Assembly: GCA_017607445.1 (NCBI GenBank)
Contig: JAEVHH010000002.1
Location: 3,029,501-3,093,500 of the forward strand
Origin: Histoplasma ohiense
Lineage: Eukaryota; Ascomycota; Eurotiomycetes; Onygenales; Ajellomycetaceae
DNA: 64,000 nucleotides
Direction of reading: 5' to 3'
This document shows, one piece after another, positions 35,182-48,159 of the stretch. The translations under genes and the position numbers were made by a program. Each line of letters starts with the position of its first letter. Position 1 is the stretch's first letter. The notes beneath the pieces were generated by a model. It searched no databases. It saw nothing but the letters and a program-made list of their open reading frames with translations, and was not told the origin of the DNA.

Positions 35182-35887
35182 CCCTCTCTAGGAAAGGATG
35201 CTTTTTAGGTGCTATATATATGCATTATGCGATCGACGATCTTACGATAGATATAACGGATACATTTTATGAATCAAGTAAAACATATATATATATTTCC
35301 AAATTTTCATTTTAAGGTATCGTTTCGGCTCGAAGAGAATCAGTCAGAGAACATGGCGTGAATGTAGATTTCATCCGTTTCCCCAGAAGTCTTATTTTCT
35401 CTGAGGTGTATAGTTTTGTGTCCTCTGCTGTATCTATTTTCGTTCCTAAGCCACGTTGATAAAATTATACCACCGTTCACCTAACGGACAGACAGTGCCA
35501 ATGGCATCAAAGGAGGCGGCCCAAGCCACATGAATTGGGGACAAACGAACATTGAAAAAGGGAGGAATAAGGGTATTGTCGTTTTTCCGATTTTCATGTC
35601 TCATTTCTCATTTCCTCTTCCCCCCCCTTCCCCCCCCAATTTTCGCTTTTCCACGTCTTTTAAAGTCTTTGTTGTCACAGGAACCTATGTTGATATATAA
35701 AAACCCTGTTTTTATTTTGCCTGACACCGTTGAAAAAAACATACACAGAGAGGAAGAGAGAGATTTAAAAAAGAGGGAAAAAGGAAAAATTAGACATGAA
35801 GAGAGCAGCAGCCGCATTTTGCCGCCACCTCATTATCCCAAGCATGCTCTCCCGAATATTCCGCCGATCCACCGACAGGACTCATAT
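35182..35887. other. Convergent 3' region of F-box gene and RPS26
   Basis: AT-rich, with TATATA and poly-C/poly-T runs (35624-35640). It carries the 3' ends of two convergent genes. No coding segment. Confidence 0.5.
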
Positions 35888-36743
35888 CTATGCCTGGGCA
35901 GTCTTGGCGGCTTGGGTCGGGTTCATCTTCTTCCCGTCCCTGTTGTACCGAATTCTTGGGGGAGGGGCACGGTTGCGACGACCCTCTCGAGAACGGACAC
36001 TAGAAGACATATTTCCTGAATCAGTCCTGTAACAATGCGCCTTTCGTTGATTTTTTTCCCCCCCCTGAACACCATCCCTCTTGTTATTCATTGGGCAACT
36101 TTTTTCTCTTCTCTTTCTTTTCCCTGAACATGTCGTGATTTTTGTGTGTCCTGTCTGATCTTGCTTGCTCCGTTTCGGAAGGGGAAGGGGAAAGAGAGGG
36201 AGTTCAAAAGCTTGAGAAAATGAGCTGGGTTGGGTCTAGCCATACCGCACAATCTTTCCGTGGATGGCGCAGGAAACGCAGTACTGGAGCTTCAAGTACA
36301 TTTTGGGTACGGCATAATCGGTGAAGACAGAAGCGTCGGAGATGTCACCTAATTATTTGCGAAAACGGAAGTTGATATTAGCATTGATCTCTTCCCTTTT
36401 CATCCCTTTGCTTTTTAGAGACGTACGGATGGCGGCAGACTCGACCATGTTGCGAATGGTGAATCTCTTGATGGCCTTATCCTTGGGGGTGCATCGCGAG
36501 CAATTGGAGCATCGGATTGGCTTGACGTGGCCGCGGCCCTTCTTGTTACGTCCGCTGTTCAATTCAGAATCCGATTGTCAGCCCATATATGCCCGCACAA
36601 TCTCAAATTTTTACTCCGCAATATCGTCAATTTTCCTTTATTCAAAGAAACTCTTTTCCAATTCCCATATATCGCTCCGCATCAAAAAGGGGGGGTTGAG
36701 AGCTCCTTAAATGAACATACTTCGACGACCGTTTCTTGACCAT
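35888..36743 (-). CDS. RPS26: 40S ribosomal protein S26 (eS26)
   Basis: Four exons on the minus strand: 36743-36721, 36554-36427, 36348-36246, 35999-35888, giving 121 residues. The first exon is only 23 nt (MVKKRSS plus two bases). Typical S26 blocks are present: NGRNKKGRGHVKPIRCSNCS, DKAIKRFTIRNMVESAAIRD, LKLQYCVSCAIHGKIVRV, REGRRNRAPPPRIRYN. Zinc-binding Cys pairs are Cys23/Cys26 and Cys74/Cys77. S26 lines the mRNA exit channel of the small subunit and contacts mRNA upstream of the start codon; its assembly is a late 40S step. Intron 1 (36555-36720) is 166 nt. The gene is divergent from the CBS/PB1 gene, sharing a 460-bp upstream region. An antisense open frame over exon 4 is a shadow. Confidence 0.97.
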
Positions 36744-37203
36744 TTTGGTGGATTCTGTATTCGTTCAACGTCAGGGAAAGGGCGCAACAGTAGGGACAGG
36801 GTCAAAACAAAGGCACGGGGAATGGAGAAGCGTACAGGTTGTAGCCGGCGGAATGAGGTGGTTGAAAAAGCAGCGCTGTCCTGTCCTGGCTCCGATGTTG
36901 GTCTGGTTGCTTGTGTTTGTGGGCAACCAGGACTAGCGGTTTAAGCGAAAGCAGCTTATCTAAGCAGTATCCCCGTGACCCGGTCCCCGTGACACGTTCC
37001 TGGCCGACTCCAAACTTCTAAGGTTGGTAGGAAACAAACAAATGCAATCAACAATATCGGACGTAGACGACGCCCCTTTTGTTCTCGTCGTTTTTCTGGA
37101 TATCGTTGATCCCATTCCAGCCCTTTTTAAAAGACTGATTTCCCCCGTGTTTCTCTTCGTTAGTAATTAAACTTAATCCTTACTTTCGTTCTCTTTCTTT
37201 CAA
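36744..37203. promoter_or_regulatory. Divergent promoter region RPS26 / CBS-PB1 gene
   Basis: 460 bp between two opposite start codons. It includes a repeated CCCCGTGAC block at about 36972-36994 and a pyrimidine-rich leader before 37204. No defined factor site is claimed. Confidence 0.5.
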
Positions 37204-39460
37204 ATGTCTGCAGCCGGGGGAGGAACCTTTCGGAATCGAACTGTGGGCCGTGGTCATATTCCCTTCGATGGCAGCCCGTCTGGTATTCCTCGCAAGGTTG
37301 ACCAAGGGCACCAAGGGATGCCGCCGACGGCTACTCCGTCTGATATTGGAAGTGCCTCTGCTCTGAGCACCAGTAGGCAGAAACAGTCTAAACGTGACGA
37401 GGTTAAAATTTGCACCTTCGTTTTTCCCTTTTACATTCAATTGATTAGATATCGACTGTTCCCTTGCGGGTATGCATGACTAATGATATTTATTTCAATG
37501 GGCAGGCTATCAGGAAGAAAATGGAGGCAGACCTTAACAAGAAAAGACACGGGAATCCTGCCCGCTCTCGCCATAGCCGCAAGGCACCCCCCGGAACTGT
37601 TATGGCCCTCAAACCCAGCCAGGCTCTCCAGATCAAACCCAACACCACGGTTGCAGAAGCTGCCCAGCTGATGGCTGCGAAGAGAGAGGATTGCGTTCTT
37701 GTGACGGATGACGACGACCGTATTGCTGGTATTTTTACCGCGAAGGATTTGGCCTTTAGAGTTGTTGGGGCGGGTATCAGGGCTCGGGATGTTACAATTG
37801 CAGAAATCATGACAAAAAATCCTCTCTGCGCGAGAACTGACACCAGTGCTACTGATGCCCTGGACCTCATGGTCCGGAAGGGATTTAGACATCTACCCGT
37901 CATGGATGAGAATCAGGATATATCTGGAATCCTTGACATTACCAAATGTTTCTACGATGCGATGGAGAAGTTGGAGAGGGCGTATAGCTCGTCTCGTAAA
38001 TTGTATGATGCTCTCGAAGGTGTGCAGTCGGAATTAGGGTCCAATCAGCCGCAACAAATTATCCAATATGTGGAAGCGTTGCGGCAGAAGATGTCTGGCC
38101 CGACCTTGGAATCTGTTTTAAATGGGCTTCCACCGACCACTGTGTCAGTACGCACGTCTGTCAGAGAGGCTGCCACGTTGATGAAGGAGAATCACACCAC
38201 CGCTTTGCTGGTCCAGGATCAGGGCTCTATTACTGGTATTTTCACGAGCAAAGACGTTGTTCTCCGTGTTATTGCCCCTGGATTGGATCCCAATACCTGT
38301 AGCGTTGTCAGAGTTATGACCCCTCACCCGGATTTTGCTCCTACTGATATGAGTATCCAAGCTGCCCTTCGGAAGATGCATGGTCAGTTGAAATATCCGT
38401 CATGGTACATGGGGGGGGGAAAAAGATAAATATGGCTGACCATATTGCAATAGATGGACATTATCTTAACCTTCCAGTGATGAACGAAGCTGGGGAGATT
38501 GTGGGTATGGTGGATGTACTCAAATTGACCTACGCCACTCTCGAACAGGTACGCTTTTCCTTTCTATTCCAGACGTTTTCACAACTATTTTTGACTCAAC
38601 TTATATTTTACCCATGATTCTAGGTCAATTCTATGTCTACAAACGAAAATGAAGGGCCTGCGTGGAATAAGTTCTGGCTTTCGATGGATAATGAGTCTGA
38701 TTCCATGGTGTCTGGCAGCCACAGCCATCATCCCCATACTCCACTTCGTTCCGTATTGAGCCCCGATATCTCAAGATCTCATGGTGACCGCGAAAACAGC
38801 GTTCTTCCCAACGAATCGGCCTCACATAATGGTGACGAGGCTGCCTCCGATGTTTTAGATCCCCGACCAGTCCATCATGAGGACACTTCCTTCCCCTTCA
38901 AATTCAAAGCTCCCAGTGGTCGGGTACATAGACTGCACATTACTCCTTCTGCAGGGGTGGAAGATCTTGTTTCCCAAGTTTCTTTGAAGCTAGGAGCCGA
39001 GGTTGAAGCTGTTGGTGGAAACGCTATCGTTGAAGACGGCAAAATGAGCCACACAGGATTTGCGTTGAGTTACTTGGACAGCGAGGGGGATACAGTGTCC
39101 ATCACAACTGACCAAGATCTCTGGGATGCCATCAGCCTAGCCCGGAGAGCCAAGCGAGATAAAGTAGATCTCTTCGTACACGATCCCGAAAAGCAGCCCA
39201 TCGTAACTGCGCCTGAGCCACAAGTTCCAGTCACTAAGTCAGCCAAGCTCCAGGAGTCTGTTCCGGGACTTGCAACGGGTGAAGATGATGAGCAAAACCA
39301 TGTAGAACGCGAAAAGAACCAGACTCTCTTCCGGTCACCACCTGCGGAGCAGCAGCTGATCAACGGTGTGCCCAATGAGCTTATCCTTCCCGGCGCCATT
39401 GTGACGTTGGCCGTGGCCATCGTTGGTGTTTTTATACTCGGCCGGTCGGGCAAACGGTAG
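37204..39460 (+). CDS. Four-CBS and PB1 domain protein with C-terminal membrane anchor
   Basis: Four exons: 37204-37401, 37506-38382, 38454-38548, 38624-39460, giving 668 residues. CBS repeats 1-2 lie near residues 98-222 (ALQIKPNTTVAEAAQLM, DALDLMVRKGFRHLPVMDE) and 3-4 near 275-385 (VSVRTSVREAATLMKEN, GHYLNLPVMNEAGEIVG). A PB1 domain spans about 480-577 (FPFKFKAPSGRVHRLHI, with the acidic loop around DSEGDTVSITTDQDL). The last 26 residues are a hydrophobic segment (LPGAIVTLAVAIVGVFILG) followed by basic residues, a tail-anchor pattern. The architecture matches S. pombe Mug70 and related fungal CBS/PB1 proteins. CBS pairs usually bind adenine nucleotides and PB1 mediates dimerisation, but the cellular role is unknown. 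The spliced junctions complete LRKMHDGHYLNLP and LEQVNSMS. Confidence 0.93.
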
Positions 39461-40622
39461 TTGGTGTTGCTGCATACTTTCTGCCAACAAATCAGCAAAG
39501 GAATTGACTGACATATGGGGCATTTCCTACGCGTGTCCAAAGATATTGCAGGTGTCCCCTATGCTCTTTCCCCACCCCCTCTCTCTCCTTTTTTTTTTTT
39601 TTTGTTTTTGGATTTCGCTTACGATATTCGCCCGATGTATCCTTGCTGCCTTTCCTGTCCCTTTTCGACAATAGTCTCCTACTCCCACATACATAGCATT
39701 GCATGTACCCCTGCTTCGCCATCTGAATATATCACGACCTGACCTCGAACGATTAGCGTGTCCTCCTCAGTGGGTCTAACTTTCTGCTTTTCTTTTCTTT
39801 TCACCTAATTCCTCTATATATATTTAGTGTATTTTCCATTTTCCCCCTCGTATTGTTTTGTTGATTACCATAATAGTCCCAACAGCTCAATAGACAACAG
39901 TTTGTAATCCAAGACAATGTCATTCCTAGATAGTAGATACGGGTCCACTGTCCTTGCCGGCTTTGGCTTGTTCGGGACTAGCGGGGCCTGCCCGCGCTGA
40001 CTAACCGTATCTGCCCTAGCGCCCTTCTTCTCTCAACCTCATCCCACCTGCACCAAAAAAAATAAACCACCTTCTATGCCTTCTCCTTCGCGTTTTTCTC
40101 TTGCAACATTCCCTCTCTCTTCTCTCCTCTCCTCTACTCCTCGTAACTCTCTCTGCTCCCGTTCCCTGGTACGGTGTCTCTGCTGTTGCATCCGTGCTTC
40201 ACTCGCCACTTCCCTTGTCGCGACCAATCCCAACTCGCAACAAACAAAACAAATTCGGGTCTTCGTTGAGTGCTGTTTGTGGAAAACCCCACCAACAGCC
40301 GCTTCAACGTCGAACTTGATAATTATAAACGGGGATTCCAACGCACGAATCGCATATGCCTGATATACTGGAAACTCAATTTAATTGATTTTCCCTTTGC
40401 GTGATCATCCCTCTTCCTCTATATCTCAAACCGCACGCGTCTCTAGCTGTCTCTCTTTCCCCCCCTTTGCCTTGCACTTCAAAAAGCAACATTTCTGGAT
40501 ATTCCCTGTGATAGCTCCGAAGAACGCACGACATCACACTACAAGATAATTAGACAATACCAATACAGAAACAAAAACTATTGGCCACAACCGTACGAAC
40601 GATCCAACGTTAAACAGCAACA
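39461..40622. other. Intergenic CBS-PB1 to PSE1
   Basis: A T-run at 39590-39603 follows the upstream gene. Bases 40020-40622 are a long pyrimidine-rich (TCTC) segment, probably promoter plus 5' leader of PSE1. Ser/Leu-rich frames in it are composition artefacts. Confidence 0.5.
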
Positions 40623-43600
40623 ATGTCGTTGTTGCCGCAGAACGTCCACGTTGCGCTCTCACAGCTCCTGCTTGCACTAGCATCTGCTGACAATATAGTG
40701 CGGACGCAGGCCGAGGAACAGTTAAATAATGAATGGGTGAAGGGCCGTCCCGATGTTTTGCTCATAGGGCTGGCGGAACAATTACAAGGCGCTGAGGATG
40801 CCGGGGTATGCACCAGGAAGGATATTCCTTGCCTTTCAATTATACCTTATCTTTTTCTTTTCGCGAGGTTTGTTGAATATTTATGTGTGTATGTATACAT
40901 TTACTTAGTTATTGTCTCCTGATTAGACGCGATCCTTCGCCGCTGTTCTGTTCCGTCGGATATCAACACGGTCAACGAACGTTCCCAATACTTCCGAATC
41001 TAAGGAGTTGTTCTTCACACTTTCGAAGGAGCAGAGAGTGGCTATTCGAGAAAAACTGCTAGAGTCGCTTGGAAGTGAGAGTTTGGCCCATGTACGAAAT
41101 AAGATTGGTGATGCCGTGGCTGAAATTGCGGGGCAATATGCCGACAACGGTATGTTTTTTTTTGTCCCGCATCGATTGCCAATTACGAGAACTTAGCTCC
41201 TAACTAATTTATTTATCTATTGGGGATGTTCTAGGGGAACAATGGTCTGAACTTCTTGGAGTGCTTTTCCAAGCTAGCCAGTCTACTGATCCTGGTGTGC
41301 GCGATTCCGCGTTCCGGATATTTTCGACGACACCAGGTATTATTGAGAAACAACATGAGGAAATGGTGGTGGGTGTGTTCGCGAAAGGTTTTAGGGATGA
41401 GAATATTTCTGTACGCAACCTTACATTCAAAGGGACAAAGCGATGCTCCTTGCTTTTACTGATGATTCCGGAATACAACTAAAAGGTCAGGATATCCGCG
41501 ATGGAAGCATTTTCGTCATTCTTCCGATCCGTCACCAAGAAGAGCCAAAGCAAATTCTTCTCCCTAGTCCCTGATGTTCTCAATATATTGCCTCCCCTGA
41601 AAGAGGCAGACGAGAGTGACGAACTGTCCAAAGCCTTCATTTCGTTAATTGAGCTCGCGGAAGTGTGCCCAAAGATGTTCAAGGCTCTCTTCAACAACCT
41701 CGTAAAGTTTAGCATCAGCGTTATTGGTGAGAAAGAACTGTCCGATCAAGTGAGACAGAATGCGCTGGAGTTGATGGCTACGTTTGCCGATTATTCCCCA
41801 AAGATGTGCAAGAATGACCCGACATATCCAGGAGAAATGGTTACTCAGTGTCTGAGTTTGATGACTGATGTTGGTTTGGATGATGAGGATGCGACTGATT
41901 GGACGCAGTCAGAGGATGTAAGCACTGATACAATTTTTTGGGGGCAGTGGTGGCTGGTAAACAATGTTGCTGACTCTAGTTTTTTTTACAGCTTGATCTT
42001 GAGGAAAGCGACAAGAACCACGTTGCTGGCGAACAATGCATGGACCGCCTTGCCAATAAACTTGGCGGCAAGGTAATCCTGCCAGCAACTTTCGTCTGGG
42101 TGCCTCGCATGATGTCATCAACCTCCTGGCGAGATCGGCATGCGGCGCTTATGGCGATTTCTGCGATATCTGAAGGCTGCAGGGATCTTATGGAGGGCGA
42201 ATTGGATCAGGTTCTCGCTCTTGTCGCACCAGCTCTGCAAGATCCACACCCGCGAGTCCGTTTTGCTGGGTGCAATGCCCTTGGCCAGATGAGCACCGAT
42301 TTCGCACCAACCATGCAGGAAAAGTACCATTCCATCGTTCTTGGAAATATCCTCCCCGTTCTGGATTCGACGGAACCCCGCGTTCAAGCCCATGCCGCTG
42401 CTGCGCTAGTTAACTTCTGCGAGGAGGCTGAGAAGGAGATTCTTGAACCTTATCTTGAGGAGCTTTTGAGACGTCTGCTGCAACTACTGCGAAGCCCCAA
42501 GCGATTTGTTCAGGAGCAGGCGTTGTCTACGATCGCTACGATCGCTGATTCTGCGGAGGCTGCATTTGGCCAGTTTTATGATATGCTTATGCCATTGTTG
42601 CTAAACGTTCTGAATGAGGAACAATCAAAGGAATTCCGAATTTTGCGTGCGAAGGCTATGGAATGTGCCACCTTGATCGCGCTGGCGGTTGGAAAAGAGA
42701 AGATGGGCCAGGATGCCTTGACTTTGGTACAGCTTCTTGGAAATATCCAACAAAACATTACGGATGCGGACGATCCTCAATCTTCGTATCTTCTCCATTG
42801 TTGGGGCCGCATGTGCCGAGTTCTCAATCAAGATTTTGTTCCATATCTTCCCGGAGTTATGCCGCCACTTCTCCAGGTTGCCGCTGCCAAAGCCGATGTT
42901 CAGATTCTCGACGATGAAGAGCAACTTAAACAGGTTGAGCAACATATGGGGTGGGAGCTCGTCCCGTTAAAAGGCAAGGTTATTGGGATTCGAACAAGCG
43001 TCCTCGAAGATAAAAACACTGCTATTGAACTGATTACGATTTACGCACAAGTTCTTGCTGCTGCCTTCGAGCCTTACGTTGTTGAGACCCTGGAGAAGAT
43101 TGCTATTCCAGGACTAGCGTTCTTCTTCCATGACCCGGTCCGCGTCTCGTCTGCTAACTTAATTCCCCAGCTCCTAAATTCTTACAAGAAAGCTCACGGT
43201 GATCAAGCCCCTGAATTCTTGCAAATGTGGTCCAAGACCGCCGACCAGCTTATCGAGGTTTTAAGCGCAGAGCCAGCCATTGACACACTGGCGGAAATGT
43301 TCCAATGCTTCTATGAATCAGTTGAAGTTGCCGGGAAGAATAGCTTAACCCCCGTTCACATGCAAGCATTTATCAAATCTGCAAAGTCGTCGCTTGAGGA
43401 TTATCAGGAACGAGTAAAACAACGCCTGGAAGAAAATGCAGAACTCGAGGATGGGGACGATGATGCGTACTCTTACAATATTGAAGTTGAAGAAGACCAG
43501 AACCTTCTCAGCGATATGAACAAAGCCTTCCACATCATCTTCAAAAATCATGGCCCAGCTTTCTTGCCTGCCTGGGAGCAACTGTTAATTTTCTACGATG

Positions 43601-44398
43601 CCTTCATCTTAAGCCAGGACCCCACCCAACGACAGTGGGGCATTTGCATCATGGACGATGTGCTCGAGTTCTGTGGCGAGCAATCGTGGAATTACAAAGA
43701 TCACATCCTCCACCCGCTCGTTAATGGCATGCGGGATGAAAATGCTGCGAACCGGCAAGCGGCATGCTACGGTGTCGGCATGGCTGCACAAAAAGGCGGG
43801 CTAGCATGGAGCGAGTTTGTCGCTGCGAGTATTCCTACCCTGTTCCAGGCGACTCATCACCCTAAAGCCAGGACCCAAGAACATATATTCGCGACGGAGA
43901 ACGCGTCTGCCAGTATCGCCAAGATTTTACACTACAATTCTAGCAAGGTGCAGAACCCGCAGGAGGTTGTGGAGAATTGGTTCAATACCTTACCCATTAT
44001 CAATGATGAGGAAGCGGCGCCCTATGCGTATTCGTTCCTGGCGCAGCTTATTGACCAGTATGTATCCATTCCCAAACTTTCCTTGAACACAAATTTCCAT
44101 TCCTCGCGCTTCCCACCATTATTTTTGCATTATGCGTAAATTTGTAAATACAATTTGTCCCGGGTCTGACTCAACAATTCTCTCCAACAGACAAAACCCC
44201 GTAGTGTTCAACAATGCAACAAAGGCGTTTACGTTCGTTGTACAGGCACTCGAAGCAGAAACGCTGCAAGGCGCTACAGCCGCTCGCGTCGCGAACTCAG
44301 CGAAACAACTTGCGGCAGCATCAGCTGTCAACGTAGATCAGATCTTCGCAAATGTTAACCCTAAATACCAGGTGGCCGTGCGAAGTTTTTTTCAATAG
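40623..44398 (+). CDS. PSE1: Importin beta-3 / karyopherin Pse1 (Kap121)
   Basis: Six exons: 40623-40805, 40927-41149, 41235-41410, 41486-41917, 41992-44057, 44191-44398, giving 1095 residues, the normal length of Kap121. It is a solenoid of HEAT repeats (QVLALVAPALQDPHPRVRFA, ILPVLDSTEPRVQAHAAAAL, LLRSPKRFVQEQALSTIATI). An N-terminal Ran-binding importin-beta region and an acidic stretch (ENAELEDGDDDAYSYNIEVE near residue 850) are also visible. Family members carry ribosomal proteins, Spo12, Pdr1 and others into the nucleus, releasing cargo on Ran-GTP; S. pombe Sal3 is the counterpart. The third junction uses a GTACGC donor and rebuilds ENIS|VRISAMEAF; reading through would give a stop. The last exon ends in RSFFQ. 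Confidence 0.96.
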
Positions 44399-45250
44399 AA
44401 GCCCTGGGCCTGTGTTAGAAAGCTTTTTTCTTATGTTTAATTTTGATTGTTCATTTTTTTCTTTTCAGATTTTTTTTTTTTTTCTTTATCTGTATTTTCC
44501 CGTTCATACTCATTTCCATCATGACCCGTCAACCATTATATGATTCTTGTGGTCCATTGCTTGTTCCCTTCCTGCTATTCCCCAGTTTTCGTCTATTTAA
44601 CTTAACAACCAGCTCCTGTATTTCCGATGTTTACTACCTCATTCACGTCTCTATTCTTCCTTTATTGCCCTTTTCCCTTTGCTTTTTCTTTTCATATCGA
44701 CAAGAGACAGAATCGGTTTTTTCCCTTCGTAGCCTTGTTTTTTTCTTCAAATAATGAACACCCCTTTTACACGCAATGTCCCCATCAACCGCGGATTTTT
44801 TTTGTTTCCCGTTTTTCTTGAGAATTTTGAAATGCCAATCATAAATAAGCCCAATTACTCACATTGAAAAAAAAAAATAAAAATAAAAAATAAATAAATT
44901 AAATTAAATAAAATAAAATAAACTGCAATATTTATAGGCTTTTGGAATACTCACTCCCCGAGTTGACGAGTACGGAAGCGTGGACTCATAATCCTTGCAA
45001 GCACTAGAGAGATCCGAATGATAAGTAAGCCCAACCCAAAAAGATTTGGGGTTAATTTAGAGGCTCGATGCCTAAAGCTTGGCTGTCAAATTAGGCGTTA
45101 AGTGGCCATGAGGGGGAGCGAATTGTTTGAGCTCCAGTTGAGATTTCCAAATAAATAATACACAGACAACTTGTTTCATATAGTACGACTGAAATAGAAT
45201 TTTTTTAAATGTTGCTGAGTCTAACGGAAATACATCCACAATATCAACGC
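44399..45250. other. Convergent 3' region of PSE1 and aconitase
   Basis: T-rich tract (44447-44485) after PSE1, and an A-rich AAATAAA repeat block (44866-44922) that could hold poly-A signals. No coding segment. Confidence 0.55.
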
Positions 45251-47757
45251 CTATTTATTAGCTTTCTTCGCCAATAAATTCAACGCGCTTCCCGCGAGAA
45301 TAAATCCACACTGATCCTTACTCAACGTGTGTTTCATCGGGATCTCGAAAACCTCTCCACTCCCGTTCTTCGTCACCCGCAGCCTCACCTCCTCATCAGC
45401 CTGTCCGCCACTTATCAGCACTTCATATAACCCAACAGTATCAACAGCGTCGCATGCATCAATCCTATCATAATCAGCCTTATCCTTAAACGTCAACGGC
45501 ACGACGCCTTGTTTCTTCAAGTTCGTCTCGTGGATGCGTGCGAAGCTCTTGGCGGCAATTATGCGTCCGCCGAGATAGCGTGGCTGCAACGCGGCGTGTT
45601 CGCGCGCGCTGCCTTCGCCGTAGTTTTCTTCGGCAACGACGAGCCATTCCGTCCCTGCTGCTTTCCATTTGGCCGCGAGCTCTGGGATGGAGTAGGTGCT
45701 GCCATCAGTGTCGTAGGCGACGTTGGTCTCGCCAGTTGCGGCGTTTATTGCGCCAATGAGTGTGTTGGCGGAGATGTTCGGGAGGTGGCCTTTGTATTTG
45801 AGCCAGGGACCGGCAGCGGAGATGGTGTCTGTTGTACATTGACCTTTTACTTTGTAGAGTACGCGGAGGGATGTGAGGTTTTGAGGGGGGAAGGGCGAGA
45901 AAGGTTCAAGGAGTGCGAGGCGGTCTGAGGTTGGGGAAATTACGACGGGGCAAGAAGGGGATGGAGCGGCTATGGTGGGTTGGAAGTCTGGGTTTCCCGA
46001 TTCGAAGCCTGATTTTGGGAGGTCAAAGCCTGTTGGGGGACGGAATCTAAACGGTTTGCCGCTGGGGGTTGGGAGAGAGTCGGTCATGGGGTTGAATGTG
46101 GTTCTGCCTGCATATGACATTGCGGTGACGATTTCGGGAGAAGCGAGGAAGTTCATGGTTGCAGTGTTTCCATCGTTGCGTCCGCGGAAGTTACGGTTGT
46201 ATGATGTGAGAATCGCGTTGCTCTCGCCCTTCTTCACACCGTCTGTCCGTTTCCATTGGCCGATGCAGGGACCGCAAGCGTTGGCTAGGACGGTGCCCCC
46301 GGCGGCGGAGAAGGTTGCTAAAGTCTGGTCACGGTCTAAGGTGGCTCGAATTTGCTCACTTCCTGGAGTAATGAAGAAATCTGCTTTTGGCTTTAAGCCG
46401 GCCTCGGAAGCTTGCTTGACAACGTCTTCTGCACGGGTCATGTCTTCATAAGAACTGTTGGTGCAGCTTCCAATAAGGCCAGCACCGAAAGTCTCAGGCC
46501 ACTGCTTTTCACGAACTTTTCCCGCAAATGCGGATAGAGGGGTCGAAAGATCGGGAGTAAAGGGGCCATTTATATGTGGCTCGAGGGTTGAAAGGTTGAT
46601 TGTAATATGTTGATCATATTCCGCGCCGGTGTCTGCACGTAAGAGGTTCTGAGGACCAGATGACGCAATAGCCGTTGCGGCATCTGCAATGTTGCCTCGA
46701 TTGGTAGCCCTCAAATATGGTACCATGCTAGGTGAGAAGGGGAAAAGCGATGTAGTTGCTCCAACTTCAGCACCCATGTTGCAAATAGTAGCCATTCCAG
46801 TACAACTAAGGGACTCGACACCAGGGCCATAGTACTCGATTATGTACCCAGTGCCACCACGAACCGTCAACTTCCCAGCAAGATGGAGAATGATATCCTT
46901 CGGCGCAGTCCAGCCAGATAGTTTGCCTTCAAGCTTAACCCCAAGTACTTTTGGCGCCTTCAATTCCCAAGGTGCATCAACAAGCGCATCCACTGCATCC
47001 GCACCACCAACGCCAATGGCAATGGCACCCAAACCGCCACCGTTAGGTGTATGGCTGTCAGTCCCAAGCATTAGGAGGCCTGGAGCGGCATAGTTCTCCA
47101 AAACGGTTTGATGGATAATACCCGCACCGGGAGGCCAAAACTCAATACCATATTTCTTCGCCGCTGACTCCAGGAAATCGAAAACTTCTTTATTCCCCTT
47201 GATGGACGCTGGGAGGTCGACATCGGCCCCCTTTTCTCCCACAATCATGTGATCGCAATGTATGCTCGCCGGCACTGCGGTCGAGGGAAGACCGCAAGTC
47301 ATGAATTGAAGCAGCGCCATTTGTGCCGAAGCATCCTGCATGGCGACGCGATCCGGCTTCAGCTTCAGATTGGCTTGACCGCGAATATTTTCCCCATTCC
47401 GAGTGTCGGAGAGCAGTGACTCTTCGACATTATGGAGATGCGAGTACAGAATCTTCTCGGCGAGGGTGAGGGAGCGCTCAGTTCCTAAGACCCGTCGTAC
47501 TTCACGGAGATTATTTAAGATCTTCGGATATGGGGGAGAGCGGGAGGAGTTGTCCGGGGCGGTGGTGGTTGCGCTTTTCTTAGGGTCTGCCTCAGTCGCA
47601 AGACCGCGGCTTAGGATTCTGGCTCCGACTGGCCGGCATTGTGCAAGCTTGGGAGCAAAAATGTCAATTAAGCACCGGGATCCATACTCAATTAAGGGAC
47701 AGGGCTACCAACCTTGCGTGGAGCGACTGCTCTTTGGCAGAAGTGCTGCCGCATCAT
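45251..47757 (-). CDS. ACO2: Mitochondrial aconitase paralogue, Aco2/homocitrate dehydratase type
   Basis: Two exons, 47757-47713 and 47647-45251 (intron 65 nt), give 813 residues. Residues 1-35 form an Arg-rich presequence without acids (MMRQHFCQRAVAPRK|LAQC..), fitting mitochondrial import. The 4Fe-4S ligands are visible at Cys410 (IGSCTNSSYED) and Cys473/Cys476 (ANACGPCIGQW). Substrate motifs include HCDHM, GTDSHTPN, SYNRNFRGRND and the swivel-domain YGEGSAREHAALQPR. Aconitases interconvert citrate and isocitrate. This sequence resembles the second fungal aconitase (yeast Aco2), which contributes to homocitrate dehydration in lysine synthesis, rather than the main TCA enzyme; in moulds its real substrate is less settled. 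Two successive ATGs (47757, 47754) open the frame. The gene is convergent with PSE1. Confidence 0.92.
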
Positions 47758-48159
47758 TTTGGAGATATCTGCAGCTCCTTCAGAAGGGGTTGGCTTCTGG
47801 CGCTGTTGCTGCAATATTTGAGGTAAAGTTTTCAGGCGAACGCTGATTGGCTCGTACTAGCTGACTAAGAACGGTTCAGTCTAGTTGGGAGATACTGTAC
47901 AGATTACATGCGCTTGCATTCTCTCACTTTCTGGGATTGAAGGACGAGATGCGTAAGAGATAGATTTGGTGGATAGCAATCAGAGATTATGATACAGCTC
48001 TCATCGTACAAGATTGAGATGAACAAATTATGTCATTGGCAAACTTTGGTAAAGGGACCTCCCAAAAAGATCAAAATGAGAGCAAATCATCAGTTATGTA
48101 TGTCAAGTGTTAGGGGACAACGGAAAGCCCATTAGTTCATGCTATGTTCTCATATGTTC
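47758..48159. other. Upstream region of aconitase / 3' of DUF2408 gene
   Basis: 400 bp. No gene and no marked motif. Confidence 0.5.

Noticed and set aside
35796..36032. 78-codon plus-strand frame with a hydrophobic segment and ATG, resembling a small membrane protein
   Set aside because: It is antisense to the last exon of RPS26 (35888-35999), whose sequence and splice pattern are certain. The frame is a shadow.
36555..36720. RPS26 intron 1 as a snoRNA host (TTGATGC and CTGA boxes)
   Set aside because: The C-box match is imperfect and no terminal stem or rRNA guide match could be shown by eye.
40076..40363. Ser/Leu-rich frame before PSE1
   Set aside because: A product of the TCTC-rich leader composition. 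PSE1 starts at 40623 with a family-typical N-terminus.
45509..45928. 139-codon plus-strand frame
   Set aside because: It lies fully antisense to the aconitase coding exon and has no family features.
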